DNA of 64,000 nt from JAEYOM01 sp036260935. Lineage in GTDB: Bacteria > Bacillota > Clostridia > Acetivibrionales > DTU013. The stretch is from assembly GCA_036260935.1 (NCBI GenBank), contig DATALQ010000022.1, positions 1 to 64,000 of the forward strand, read 5' to 3'. Positions 16,688 to 24,568 of this stretch are shown here, one piece after another. The notes below the pieces were generated by a model that was not told the DNA's origin, did not search any database, and worked only from the letters and a program-made list of their open reading frames with translations. Every line of letters begins with the position of its first letter. Position 1 is the first letter of the stretch. The position numbers and the translations under genes were made by a program.

Positions 16688-17385
16688 TACCACTCAATCC
16701 TTTCCGCCGATACGGTCTTTTCGTTGACGGTTTCCCCGGCTATCTCCCCGCTCCTGAGTCTGAATACCCTGTCCGCCATTGCACTGATAGCCGTATTGTG
16801 AGTAATCATCAAAATCGTAGTATTGTAACTCTTGTTAATCTGCTGCAGCAGCTTCAATATTTCTCTCGAAGTGGTAAAATCGAGCGCACCTGTTGGTTCA
16901 TCGCACAAGAGAAGTTTCGGATTCTTGACTATCGCCCGGGCTATCGATACCCTCTGTTGTTCACCGCCGCTCAGTTCCCTGGGAAACCGGTGCTTTTTGT
17001 CCTGGAGGCCCACAGCCTTAAGGACCTCGTCGGTATCCAGAGGCGCCCTGCTTATATTGGAAACGACTTCAATGTTCTCTGCTGCCGTAAGATTGGGAAC
17101 GAGGTTGTAAAACTGAAAGATAAATCCAACCTGATCCCTTCTGTAGTTCGTGAGCTGATTATCGTTGAGATCTGTTATGACAGTACCGTCAACCGTTATT
17201 TTCCCGGAATCACAGCGGTCGATACCCCCCAGAATGTTCATCAGCGTGGACTTGCCCGAACCTGACGGCCCCAGTATGACCCCGACCTCGCCTTTTTCCA
17301 GCTTAAGATCGATACCCTTCAGTACTGCTGTTTCCACTTCACCTGTTCCATAGCTTTTCTTCAAACTCTCAACGCTTATAAACAT
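16687..17385 (-). CDS. ABC transporter ATP-binding protein (LolD/MacB type)
   Basis: 232 residues. Walker A GPSGSGKSTLMNILGG, Q-loop QVGFIFQFYNLVPNLTAAEN, signature LSGGEQQRVSIARA, Walker B LLLCDEPTGALD and the H-loop ILMITHN are intact. The Q-loop and the GALD after Walker B are typical of the MacB/LolD/YtrE class that pairs with FtsX-like permeases. Overlaps the end of the TetR gene by 10 bp and the permease start by a few bases, so the three proteins are translationally linked. Confidence 0.92.
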   Translation of the reverse strand: MFISVESLKKSYGTGEVETAVLKGIDLKLEKGEVGVILGPSGSGKSTLMNILGGIDRCDSGKITVDGTVITDLNDNQLTNYRRDQVGFIFQFYNLVPNLTAAENIEVVSNISRAPLDTDEVLKAVGLQDKKHRFPRELSGGEQQRVSIARAIVKNPKLLLCDEPTGALDFTTSREILKLLQQINKSYNTTILMITHNTAISAMADRVFRLRSGEIAGETVNEKTVSAERIEW

Positions 17386-18023
17386 GTCCTGTCCCCCATT
17401 CCATTCTTCAAGAGTTCCATCATATTCTTAATGTCGTTCATATACTTTTCGTAGTCCCCGCCTATGATATCGTCGCCGGCACTCTTGGCCTTATTGAGCA
17501 GGTTCTCCTTCAGCTTCATCGAAACGGCGACGATAAACATTCCAAGAGTATGGTCGTCGATATCCTTGCGTATAGTTCCATTTTCCTTTCCCTGCCGTAC
17601 GAGCTTCAGCACATACTCATCCGCGACATGCAGCATGGCGTTCATGGATTCATCCTTTACACTGCCGTATCTGCCGAGGAAAACCTCCTGTACGAAGACC
17701 GCCGGTTCTTTCTCCTCCCTTAACATCTGCATCAGAGGCGCAGCGGTTTCGTAAAAATAAGTGAAAATATCGAGGTTTTTTAATAACACATTATTCTGGT
17801 ATTTATTCATCAGAAGTTTCATCGACCAGTTCACCGAATGCAGAAATAACTCCTTTTTGTTGTCGAAGTATTGGTATATGCTCCCCTTTGCTACGCCTGC
17901 CTGCTTTGCAATTATGCCAACATTCGCCTTCTCAAAGCCATGCTTCAGAAATTCACTTATTGCAGATCTTATAACCTTCTCCTGCTTTTCCCCGCTTAGA
18001 TTGAAAAATGTATCCTTCGGCAC
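17376..18023 (-). CDS. TetR family transcriptional regulator
   Basis: 215 residues from a GTG at 18023 (AGGGGTGAAACA upstream). The N-terminal helix-turn-helix is VGIIAKQAGVAKGSIYQYFD within residues ~10-60, the canonical TetR DNA-binding unit; the rest is an alpha-helical ligand-binding domain. It heads the ABC exporter operon and is preceded by three palindromes, one inside its promoter spacer, so autorepression relieved by a ligand (probably a transporter substrate) is the simplest model. The reading frame extends upstream to 18113, but that would place coding sequence over one operator and lacks a ribosome binding site. Confidence 0.9.
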   Translation of the reverse strand: MPKDTFFNLSGEKQEKVIRSAISEFLKHGFEKANVGIIAKQAGVAKGSIYQYFDNKKELFLHSVNWSMKLLMNKYQNNVLLKNLDIFTYFYETAAPLMQMLREEKEPAVFVQEVFLGRYGSVKDESMNAMLHVADEYVLKLVRQGKENGTIRKDIDDHTLGMFIVAVSMKLKENLLNKAKSAGDDIIGGDYEKYMNDIKNMMELLKNGMGDRTCL

Positions 18024-18097
18024 TGTTTCACCCCTTTTTTGGATTTGCGCATCTCTATATTGCGCCTTATCCGGATATTTATGATGTGTCTGGGCGC

Positions 18098-18113
18098 ATG
18101 ACCCATCGGTCAT
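18098..18113. promoter_or_regulatory. TetR operator, site 1
   Basis: ATGACC-CATC-GGTCAT, perfect 6-bp arms, downstream of the -10 box of the TetR promoter, so it overlaps the start of the transcript. Confidence 0.7.
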
Positions 18114-18114
18114 G

Positions 18115-18128
18115 TGACTTGTTAGTCA
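18115..18128. promoter_or_regulatory. TetR operator-like site 2
   Basis: TGACT-TGTT-AGTCA, perfect 5-bp arms with a 4-bp centre as in sites 1 and 3 but a T/A in place of the inner C/G pair. Centre 16 bp from site 1 and 21 bp from site 3. Confidence 0.55.
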
Positions 18129-18129
18129 T

Positions 18130-18158
18130 ATTGTATGACCAGCGGGTCATAAAGTCAA
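18130..18158 (-). promoter_or_regulatory. Promoter of the TetR-ABC operon with embedded operator (site 3)
   Basis: On the minus strand TTGACT (18158-18153), a 17-bp spacer and TACAAT (18135-18130). The spacer is almost wholly filled by TATGACC-AGCG-GGTCATA (18134-18151), perfect 7-bp arms. A repressor bound here would block RNA polymerase directly. Confidence 0.75.
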
Positions 18159-18175
18159 TAGATGTTGAAAAAAAA

Positions 18176-18210
18176 CAAAAAAATACCGCTGTACTATTTG
18201 ATTTCAGCGG
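18176..18210 (-). terminator. Terminator of the exopolysaccharide operon
   Basis: CCGCTG (18186-18191) pairs with CAGCGG (18205-18210); on the minus strand a run of seven T follows, then more T-rich sequence. It lies 30 bp past the ugd stop codon. Confidence 0.85.
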
Positions 18211-18239
18211 CTTTACTTATCTATCATTTTAATTACCGA

Positions 18240-19544
18240 TTAAATCCCTTCAATCCTTCTCCGTCCTATCGATTCATAAATTATCCCAGCCTTCGAAGCT
18301 GCTTCAAGCGGATAGCAGTTCCTCCCGTCGATCACCAGCGGACGATGCATCAGATATGCAAATTTCCTGATATCGAATTCCCTGATCTCAGGCCATTCAG
18401 TAAGGATGAAACACACTTCGGCGTCTTTTATGGTCTCTTCAATCGTCTCACAATATTTGATGCCGTCCGGGCACAGCTTTTTATAGTTTTCAATCCCGAC
18501 GGGATCCCAGGCTCTTATGTTTGCCCCATCCTCCAAAAGGATCGGTATGGTCTGCAGGGAAGGCGCTTCCCGTAGGTCGTCCGTCCCGGGTTTGAAGGTC
18601 AGCCCCAGAACAGCCGTATTTATTTCGCTGAAACTTTCAAAATATTTTCGAGCCTTTTTTACAAGCCTAAGCTTTTGGTTTTCATTCACCTCTATGGCAG
18701 CCTTTATCGTTTTGAGTTCGTAATCATGAAAATTTGCCAGCCAGTGAAGCGCCTTTGTATCCTTGGGAAAGCACGAACCTCCGTAACCGATACCGGGCAT
18801 CAGGTATTTATCGCCGATCCTGCGGTCGAACCCCATACCATGGGTAACATCCTCAACATTGGCTCCCACTATTTCGCACAGATTTGCTATTTCATTGATG
18901 TATGATATCTTGAGTGCAAGAAAATCATTCGAGGCATATTTTATCATTTCGGCGCTCCGCCTGTCGGTTATTACGTAGGGCAGTCCATATCTGTCGTATA
19001 CCTGTCTCATTACTGTCTCCGCCTTTTTGGACCCGACCCCGAGGACGATCCTTGCCGCATGCAAAGTGTCATTCACCGCCGTACCCTGTGACAGGAATTC
19101 GGGATTTGAAACGATATCGACGGTCACATTACGCTTCAGGTTATCGTTAATAAACCTGTCAATCCTATCGTTTGTTCCCACCGGCACAGTAGATTTGACA
19201 ACTATTACACAATCCCTGCTTATGTTTTCGGCTATTGTTTTTACAACGGCATATATATATTGAAGATTTGCTGAACCATCCTTCTTTTCAGGCGTGCCCA
19301 CGCAAATAAAAATTATGTCCGCATCTTCATAAGCCGTGCGGTCATCAGAAGTAAACTTAAGCAGATACCTGTTTTTAAGCATAAGTTCGCTCAAACCAGG
19401 TTCGTATACAGGTGACATACAGCTATTGAGCATATCGATCTTTTTCTCATCATTATCTATACATGTCACAAAATGTCCGGTCTCCGACAGGCACACTGCA
19501 GTCACCAGGCCTACATATCCCGTACCGGCTACACTGATTTTCAT
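18240..19544 (-). CDS. ugd: UDP-glucose 6-dehydrogenase
   Basis: 434 residues. N-terminal NAD-binding motif GTGYVGLVTAVCLSETG, central conserved block FLSQGTAVNDTLHAARIVLG, catalytic Cys in GYGGSCFPKDTKALHW, and the C-terminal UDP-binding domain (VLGLTFKPGTDDLREAPSL). It oxidises UDP-glucose twice to UDP-glucuronate, a sugar donor for acidic exopolysaccharide. Last gene of the operon: GGGGGGT precedes the ATG, the start overlaps the VanZ gene end by 4 bp, and a strong terminator follows. Its presence predicts glucuronic acid (or a derivative) in the polymer. Confidence 0.93.
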   Translation of the reverse strand: MKISVAGTGYVGLVTAVCLSETGHFVTCIDNDEKKIDMLNSCMSPVYEPGLSELMLKNRYLLKFTSDDRTAYEDADIIFICVGTPEKKDGSANLQYIYAVVKTIAENISRDCVIVVKSTVPVGTNDRIDRFINDNLKRNVTVDIVSNPEFLSQGTAVNDTLHAARIVLGVGSKKAETVMRQVYDRYGLPYVITDRRSAEMIKYASNDFLALKISYINEIANLCEIVGANVEDVTHGMGFDRRIGDKYLMPGIGYGGSCFPKDTKALHWLANFHDYELKTIKAAIEVNENQKLRLVKKARKYFESFSEINTAVLGLTFKPGTDDLREAPSLQTIPILLEDGANIRAWDPVGIENYKKLCPDGIKYCETIEETIKDAEVCFILTEWPEIREFDIRKFAYLMHRPLVIDGRNCYPLEAASKAGIIYESIGRRRIEGI

Positions 19545-20047
19545 AAAATACCCCCCTTTGATCTCACGATTACTCTAAAAATAACGGTAATTGCTTTTAT
19601 AACCAGCAGAGCGCACAAAGTTCCGGAGAAATCTATAACGACGTCAAAAATACGGGCCTCCCTGCCGGATACAAATATCTGATGGTATTCATCCATTCCG
19701 GCTAACAGTGTACAGCCGGCGGCAGTCAGAACTATTTCATGCTTTTTCACCGAATTTTTGACAGCGATGTATAGTGTTGAAGCCAATATGAAGAAAAGCA
19801 CGAAATGCGCAATTTTTCTGAAAAGAAAATTTCCGCTGAGATCCAATTCGGCGCCGTAATGCCTGATAACCTCCCGAAGCCCGGTATATGCGCCCGCCCC
19901 TTTGAAAAAAGCCTTGGACAACCTCTGCGAAGCCGCCCCTTCCTGCCCCGAAAGCATATATATGGCACATATCATTGCAAATACAAGCAGCCATAAAAGA
20001 ACTTGTATGAATAAAGATCTCCCATGCCCCTTTTCAAGCCGCTCCAT
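19541..20047 (-). CDS. VanZ family membrane protein
   Basis: 168 residues with four predicted membrane segments (SLFIQVLLWLLVFAMICAIY; HFVLFFILASTLYIAV; VLTAAGCTLLAGM; IDFSGTLCALLVIKAI). The family signature is present: FRKIAHFVLFF and DEYHQIFVSGREARIFDVVI. VanZ proteins are poorly defined; members affect teicoplanin resistance, and others are encoded in polysaccharide loci as here. It is between the Alg13-type gene and ugd in the operon. Confidence 0.85.
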   Translation of the reverse strand: MERLEKGHGRSLFIQVLLWLLVFAMICAIYMLSGQEGAASQRLSKAFFKGAGAYTGLREVIRHYGAELDLSGNFLFRKIAHFVLFFILASTLYIAVKNSVKKHEIVLTAAGCTLLAGMDEYHQIFVSGREARIFDVVIDFSGTLCALLVIKAITVIFRVIVRSKGGIL

Positions 20048-20083
20048 ATGGTTTCCCTGCCTTCCTTCAGCGTATAAGCCCAG

Positions 20084-20566
20084 CTATCTGCAACTGCTGA
20101 TAAATTCCATTAAAATAGATATAATTTTTGAATTGCCGCTGACGAACCTTTCGGGAGTAAACCCGCCGACGCGGCTCAAGGCCTCCTCCAACTGTTCGGT
20201 ATCGTCGAGCCCCATGATCAGGTTCTTCTCGGAGAAGACAGCAATAATTTCCCTCTGGTGGTCATCGACGTGTTCGCCGTATTTTTTCATGCGCGGCACG
20301 GCAATAACCCTCTTGCCCCTGCGCAATGCCTTTATGATAGTCCCCGTACCGCCATGCGTAATTACGAGGCTGCTTTTTTCCAGCAAATCGTCGAACTCAT
20401 CGAAATTCAGGAATTTTTCATAGCGGAAGCGTAAGGGTTTGTAGGTCGAATAGCCTGTCTGCGCAACGATTTCATCCTTGATGACCCCTCTTGCCGCCAG
20501 TTCGTCCAGCTTTTTCAAAAGCCTGTCGAATTGAAATTCCTGCGTTCCCAAACAAACAAATATCAA
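20084..20566 (-). CDS. Glycosyltransferase subunit, Alg13/PssE type
   Basis: 160 residues. IFVCLGTQEFQFDRLLKKLD is the N-terminal motif (usually VTVGTxxxxFdrLi) and VITHGGTGTIIKALRRGKR is the UDP-sugar binding motif of the GT28 C-terminal domain. It is the catalytic half of a two-protein transferase, needing the Alg14-type partner encoded just upstream. The start is a TTG at 20566: GGGGGGAG lies 6 nt upstream, the TTG overlaps the partner's TGA as TTGA, and the protein then begins at the family's usual point. A much longer frame upstream overlaps the partner gene and is not believed. Confidence 0.85.
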   Translation of the reverse strand: MIFVCLGTQEFQFDRLLKKLDELAARGVIKDEIVAQTGYSTYKPLRFRYEKFLNFDEFDDLLEKSSLVITHGGTGTIIKALRRGKRVIAVPRMKKYGEHVDDHQREIIAVFSEKNLIMGLDDTEQLEEALSRVGGFTPERFVSGNSKIISILMEFISSCR

Positions 20567-21027
20567 TATATACTCCCCCCTAGCAAGGCTTTGGGATAGA
20601 ACCTGGAAAGCTGCTGCCACTGAATAATGAAAAGGTCGGCTATCCTGTACATCAACCTGCCGGTTACTGTAGGCGAATTGACTTTCGCATAGCTTTCTAT
20701 AAAAACCAGCTTCCTTCCGGACAGCTTCGCTATCAGACAAAACGGCACAGTATTCAGGGCTCCGGTGCTTATTACGATATCGGGTCTTTCCTTCAGCAGG
20801 ATAGCAGCGGAATAAAGCAGATTGAAAGCCAATTTTGGGATAAAGCTCCACTGCTTTCTGTTGACCATCGGCATAAGGTATGTCTTTTCCTTCTTTCTCA
20901 TATCCGCAGTCAGTGCCGTACGTTCGGTTATGAAAAAATAATCGTATTTCTTATAGAGCTCGGCTAATTGCTGCATTTGCGTCAAATGGCCTCCGACGGA
21001 ACATATAAGACACAGCTTTTTATTCAT
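20563..21027 (-). CDS. Glycosyltransferase subunit, Alg14/PssD type
   Basis: 154 residues. MNKKLCLICSVGGHLTQMQQ carries the SxGGH motif of Alg14-like proteins; DIVISTGALNTVPFCLIAK and KLVFIESYAKVNSPTVTGRL are also typical. It anchors the Alg13-type catalytic subunit at the membrane and binds the lipid-linked acceptor, so the pair adds the second sugar of the repeat unit in known systems. The ATG at 21027 overlaps the stop of the preceding glycosyltransferase (ATGA). Confidence 0.88.
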   Translation of the reverse strand: MNKKLCLICSVGGHLTQMQQLAELYKKYDYFFITERTALTADMRKKEKTYLMPMVNRKQWSFIPKLAFNLLYSAAILLKERPDIVISTGALNTVPFCLIAKLSGRKLVFIESYAKVNSPTVTGRLMYRIADLFIIQWQQLSRFYPKALLGGSIY

Positions 21028-22163
21028 TGCTCCACCACGCTTCCATATATCGAAACATATTTCTCCCTCACAGACTCGTCTGAAAATTGCCTTAGTACGC
21101 CGCTGTTCTGCAACCCTTGAACATTTTCCCTGAATCTTCCCGCATTTTTGTCTATTTCGCAAAATGCGCGGCAGATCTCTCCGATGCTGTCATGCCTTAC
21201 AGCAATGCCTATCCCCATATTGTCGAAGAAACCGTCAATGCCCGCATCTTTTGAATGTATAAGAGGCAGCCCGGCGCTCAATGCTTCGATGTACACCATT
21301 CCGAAGGTTTCTGGGTAACTGCAGAGTACGAATGCCCTATAGTCGCTCATAAATTCGACGATCCTGCTGTTTTCGACCCTGCCGGTCATTACGACCCGAT
21401 CCTCTACACCGAGTTTTTTTATCATATTTTCCACCAGCCCGCTTGCGGCTCCATCGCCCACAATGTCCATGGCAATTGCCGTACCGGCTTCCTTCAGAAG
21501 CCTTATGGCCCGGAGCACTCTGTATATATTTTTCAGCCTGATATAGCCGTGCCTCATGTTGAAGACGCAGAGGAACCTGCCGTTGTCGTGCGGTTTACTG
21601 ATGCATTCGCGTTCCACAGCCAGAGGGATGTTTATCAGCTTATCCCTGAGCGTATCCATGCGTTTGAATCCGAATACGCGGTCCAGTTGTTTCTCCATCC
21701 ATGGCGATATAAGCACTATGTGCTGTGCCGCCTCAAGTATCCTGTAATAATAATTCCTCAATAGCGGTTTATACTTAAGTATCTTGAAATCCGTCTGCTG
21801 TATCGTGATTATGCAGGGCAATCCATAGAGATTATGGAGGTGGAATGCAATTGGTCCTTCAAAGGAAAGCTTATGGGCATGTACCAGATCGAAGGACCCG
21901 AAATCCAGACCTACCGAAAGGACCGCATTTATCGATCTATCCAGAGTATGGATGAATAAAATTCCTTTTGGCAGCCCGAAGGTCTGCAGAGCATATACGT
22001 TGTCACACCTTTTAACTGCCGTCCTTCCGAACCGGGTGGTCCTGTTCAGGCTGATACAGCAGTCGCCGTCTCCGCGGGTAAGCTCTGTTATATTTTTTAT
22101 GGCGCTCGTCTTGTCAGGGTTTATCACATCCGGGAAGTCATAAGTAAGGTGCAGTATTTTCAT
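21024..22163 (-). CDS. Glycosyltransferase family 4 (GT-B)
   Basis: 379 residues. N-terminal MKILHLTYDFPD and FDLVHAHKLSFEG, then the C-terminal donor-binding half: DIVGDGAASGLVENMIKKLG, VVMTGRV, FVLCSYPETFGMVYIEALSA and GLPLIHSKDAG, giving the EX7E motif (E in YPETFGMVYIEAL). A retaining transferase that adds a sugar to the lipid-linked repeat unit in the cytoplasm. ATG 22163 follows AGGTGA by 6 nt; an in-frame GTG three codons upstream overlaps that site. Confidence 0.9.
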   Translation of the reverse strand: MKILHLTYDFPDVINPDKTSAIKNITELTRGDGDCCISLNRTTRFGRTAVKRCDNVYALQTFGLPKGILFIHTLDRSINAVLSVGLDFGSFDLVHAHKLSFEGPIAFHLHNLYGLPCIITIQQTDFKILKYKPLLRNYYYRILEAAQHIVLISPWMEKQLDRVFGFKRMDTLRDKLINIPLAVERECISKPHDNGRFLCVFNMRHGYIRLKNIYRVLRAIRLLKEAGTAIAMDIVGDGAASGLVENMIKKLGVEDRVVMTGRVENSRIVEFMSDYRAFVLCSYPETFGMVYIEALSAGLPLIHSKDAGIDGFFDNMGIGIAVRHDSIGEICRAFCEIDKNAGRFRENVQGLQNSGVLRQFSDESVREKYVSIYGSVVEQ

Positions 22164-22168
22164 AATAT

Positions 22169-23611
22169 TCACCTGATAACGTAGTTTTTTACGAATTGAT
22201 AAGCTTTCTTCCTGAAGTTGGGGTTAACAGGCATGCATAAGGTCTCCTCCCACAGATACCTTATAACTCTCCTGTGGAATCTGTAAAATGGCGGCTTGCG
22301 GTACTTTGCATCGACAGAAAGCATTGTCGCAAGCAGTCTCCTGTTGTTGTAGGGCCACGTCTCTTCGACTGCGATGTCCTGTTCTGCGGAGCTTTTTGCG
22401 CCCCAGTTGCCCATCCTCTGCTCCCAATAGAACAAATCATATAAGTTCACGGTTTTAAGGCTTTTGACGCTTTCGGCATCCTTAAGCCATTTTTCAACGA
22501 AGCTCAGCACATATGCAGAATTTTCATAACCTGCCGCTTTACAGATCTTGCCGGCGCTGATTCTTGAATTGTCATAGCTGTAGAAGCTCTTTGCGATCCC
22601 CGCCCCGACGCCCGAGACGTGTATATAGCCGGGCAGTTCCTTATGAAACGAGTATATAAACGCCTTTGACGGCAGATCGGAAGCCATTGTCACATTCCTG
22701 CCGTAAATATCCGTGAAGGCTTTGTCTGCCTCATGCAGTCCGATGATGTGCTGTTTCAGACGGAGCCGTTCCAATAGCTTCGAAGATACGGTATAATCTG
22801 TGCTGCACCTGTTTCCGGCGTCCCGGCAGAAAATATACCTGATCCTGCCGCTGTAGGGCCTGCTTGCAGCCAAATTCATCCTGCTGTCGACCCCGGCTGT
22901 GACTGAAAGCATCACGTTGCCAAACCTGTTCAGTATGCCGGCTATCATTCCCCTCATGATCCCGGCGGTCTCCTTGACAGCATTGTCCGGCTCAGAGCCG
23001 CAAAGCTCTTTCACAGGCCAGAATCTCCTGACTTCCGGCAGTTCCAGGTCGAGATAGTGGTTCGGCAGCAAATGCCGGACGTTTTTATATATGGTTCCGT
23101 CCCCTATCCAGGCACATTCCTTTTTGTAACCGGGTGAACCGATAAACTCCTCCAGCTCAGGCGTCAGAGAGGTTTCAAGCCCAAGTTCGAAAGCTATTAT
23201 TGACGGCTGCGAACCGCACCATATTCCATGTTTACCGGAATAATAATATACCTGCCTCGTGCCGCATGCGTCGTTCATCATTTTTATACCGGTTTCGTCT
23301 TTCCATATCAGTGCCCAGCGCCCTCCATATCTGTCCGTAAAGGCCAAAACGTCGTCAAAGCTTTCGCATTTACGCATGATCTCCTCAAGTATCCGTTCGT
23401 TGTTAAAGCCGGGGTTGAAAGGATCCAGCATGTACCCGAGCAGATATACTTCCTTTTCACCTGCTTTTAAACAGCCAATATCAAGCTCGGGGTGGCTGTA
23501 TAGAAAGAACCTGCCTCCGATTCGGGTTTTGCGCCATCCGGCGAAGTTTCCGGATTCCTTCGGCCCCATGATGAACTGCCTTCTGAAAAGCAACTTATCC
23601 ATGTTTTTCAT
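22169..23611 (-). CDS. Asparagine synthase-related protein lacking glutaminase nucleophile
   Basis: 480 residues. The second half is an asparagine-synthase ATP-pyrophosphatase domain with the P-loop variant SVTAGVDS (236-243; SGGxDS in the family). The N-terminal half keeps the overall class II amidotransferase outline (DRYGGRWALIW, DACGTRQVYYY, GIWCGSQPSIIA) but begins MKNMDKL, so the required Cys at position 2 is missing. It should therefore activate a carboxylate with ATP without using glutamine itself. In this operon it may form an amide on a sugar acid such as glucuronate, using free ammonia or an amine; that is inference. Confidence 0.7.
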   Translation of the reverse strand: MKNMDKLLFRRQFIMGPKESGNFAGWRKTRIGGRFFLYSHPELDIGCLKAGEKEVYLLGYMLDPFNPGFNNERILEEIMRKCESFDDVLAFTDRYGGRWALIWKDETGIKMMNDACGTRQVYYYSGKHGIWCGSQPSIIAFELGLETSLTPELEEFIGSPGYKKECAWIGDGTIYKNVRHLLPNHYLDLELPEVRRFWPVKELCGSEPDNAVKETAGIMRGMIAGILNRFGNVMLSVTAGVDSRMNLAASRPYSGRIRYIFCRDAGNRCSTDYTVSSKLLERLRLKQHIIGLHEADKAFTDIYGRNVTMASDLPSKAFIYSFHKELPGYIHVSGVGAGIAKSFYSYDNSRISAGKICKAAGYENSAYVLSFVEKWLKDAESVKSLKTVNLYDLFYWEQRMGNWGAKSSAEQDIAVEETWPYNNRRLLATMLSVDAKYRKPPFYRFHRRVIRYLWEETLCMPVNPNFRKKAYQFVKNYVIR

Positions 23612-23620
23612 ATACCTGTC

Positions 23621-24547
23621 TCACTCCTTCAGGTAATTCAGGGATTCGGTTATCAGAGTATCGTAGTACTCGCTCATGTTCTTCCTGCCCGTTTTCTTCA
23701 TAAGGCTCAGTAGCTTCCAGCCTGTTTTCCTGATAAACGACCCGAGGCACAAAATAACAGTCAGCTTCTTTACGGTCTCCTGACTGTAGTGCTTGTTCCA
23801 CAGGACACCGTTGCTTTCCGCTATCATTTTGGCCTTTGCCACGCTCTTGTTCCGGGCGGCATGCCCGACATTGTGAATGATGCTGGCCTTGTCGCTGAAC
23901 ACTACCTTGAAACCCGATTTTTTCAATCTCCAGCAAATATCTATATCTTCGTTGTACATGAAGAAATCCTTGTCAAAACCTCCGATACGTTTCAAAACAG
24001 ATTTCCTGCCAAGCATGAATGCTCCGGAGATCCAGTCGACATCCCGTGTTTCGTTGAAATCGAAGTATTTCATCGAAAAATTGCCCCACCATTTGACCTT
24101 CGGAAACAAATTATTGAAAAACAGGTTGAAGGAAAGGAAATTCTTCACGCTCGGGTATTCCCCGCAGGATGGCATTATCCTGCCTTTCCCGTCGTAGGTA
24201 ATAGGCCCGATGAGCCCTATATCACGGTCGTTTTCCAAGACTTCGGTCAAGCGGTCTATATCGGATAAAAATATCACATCGGGATTTACAAACAATACAA
24301 ACCTGCCCTTAGCCGCTTCAAGGCCCAGGTTGTTCGCCCTTCCAAAGCCCAGGTTCGATCCGGCCTCGATCACAGTCACGTCGCCGTAATTCTTCAGAGC
24401 ATCAGAGAGCCCTTTGTCCACTGCATAGTTGTTTACGACAAGGATCTCATATTTTAATGTCCTGATATTCCTTTTTATTGAGTCTATATTGGCAAGTATT
24501 TCGTTAACACTTTTATAACTTACGATGATTATCGAAACATCGGTCAT
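23621..24547 (-). CDS. Glycosyltransferase family 2 (rhamnosyltransferase-like)
   Basis: 308 residues. GT-A fold: VSIIIVSYKSVNEILANIDS, NNYAVDKG, NLGFGRANNLGLEAAKG, the DxD-like VNPDV, and FMYNEDIDICWRLKKSGFKV (catalytic Asp region) are those of WbbL/RfbN-type inverting transferases that often move rhamnose. Acts on the cytoplasmic face. Stop codon lies 9 bp before the start of the asparagine-synthase-like gene. Confidence 0.9.
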   Translation of the reverse strand: MTDVSIIIVSYKSVNEILANIDSIKRNIRTLKYEILVVNNYAVDKGLSDALKNYGDVTVIEAGSNLGFGRANNLGLEAAKGRFVLFVNPDVIFLSDIDRLTEVLENDRDIGLIGPITYDGKGRIMPSCGEYPSVKNFLSFNLFFNNLFPKVKWWGNFSMKYFDFNETRDVDWISGAFMLGRKSVLKRIGGFDKDFFMYNEDIDICWRLKKSGFKVVFSDKASIIHNVGHAARNKSVAKAKMIAESNGVLWNKHYSQETVKKLTVILCLGSFIRKTGWKLLSLMKKTGRKNMSEYYDTLITESLNYLKE

Positions 24548-24568
24548 AAGTGACCCCCTTCCCCGATA

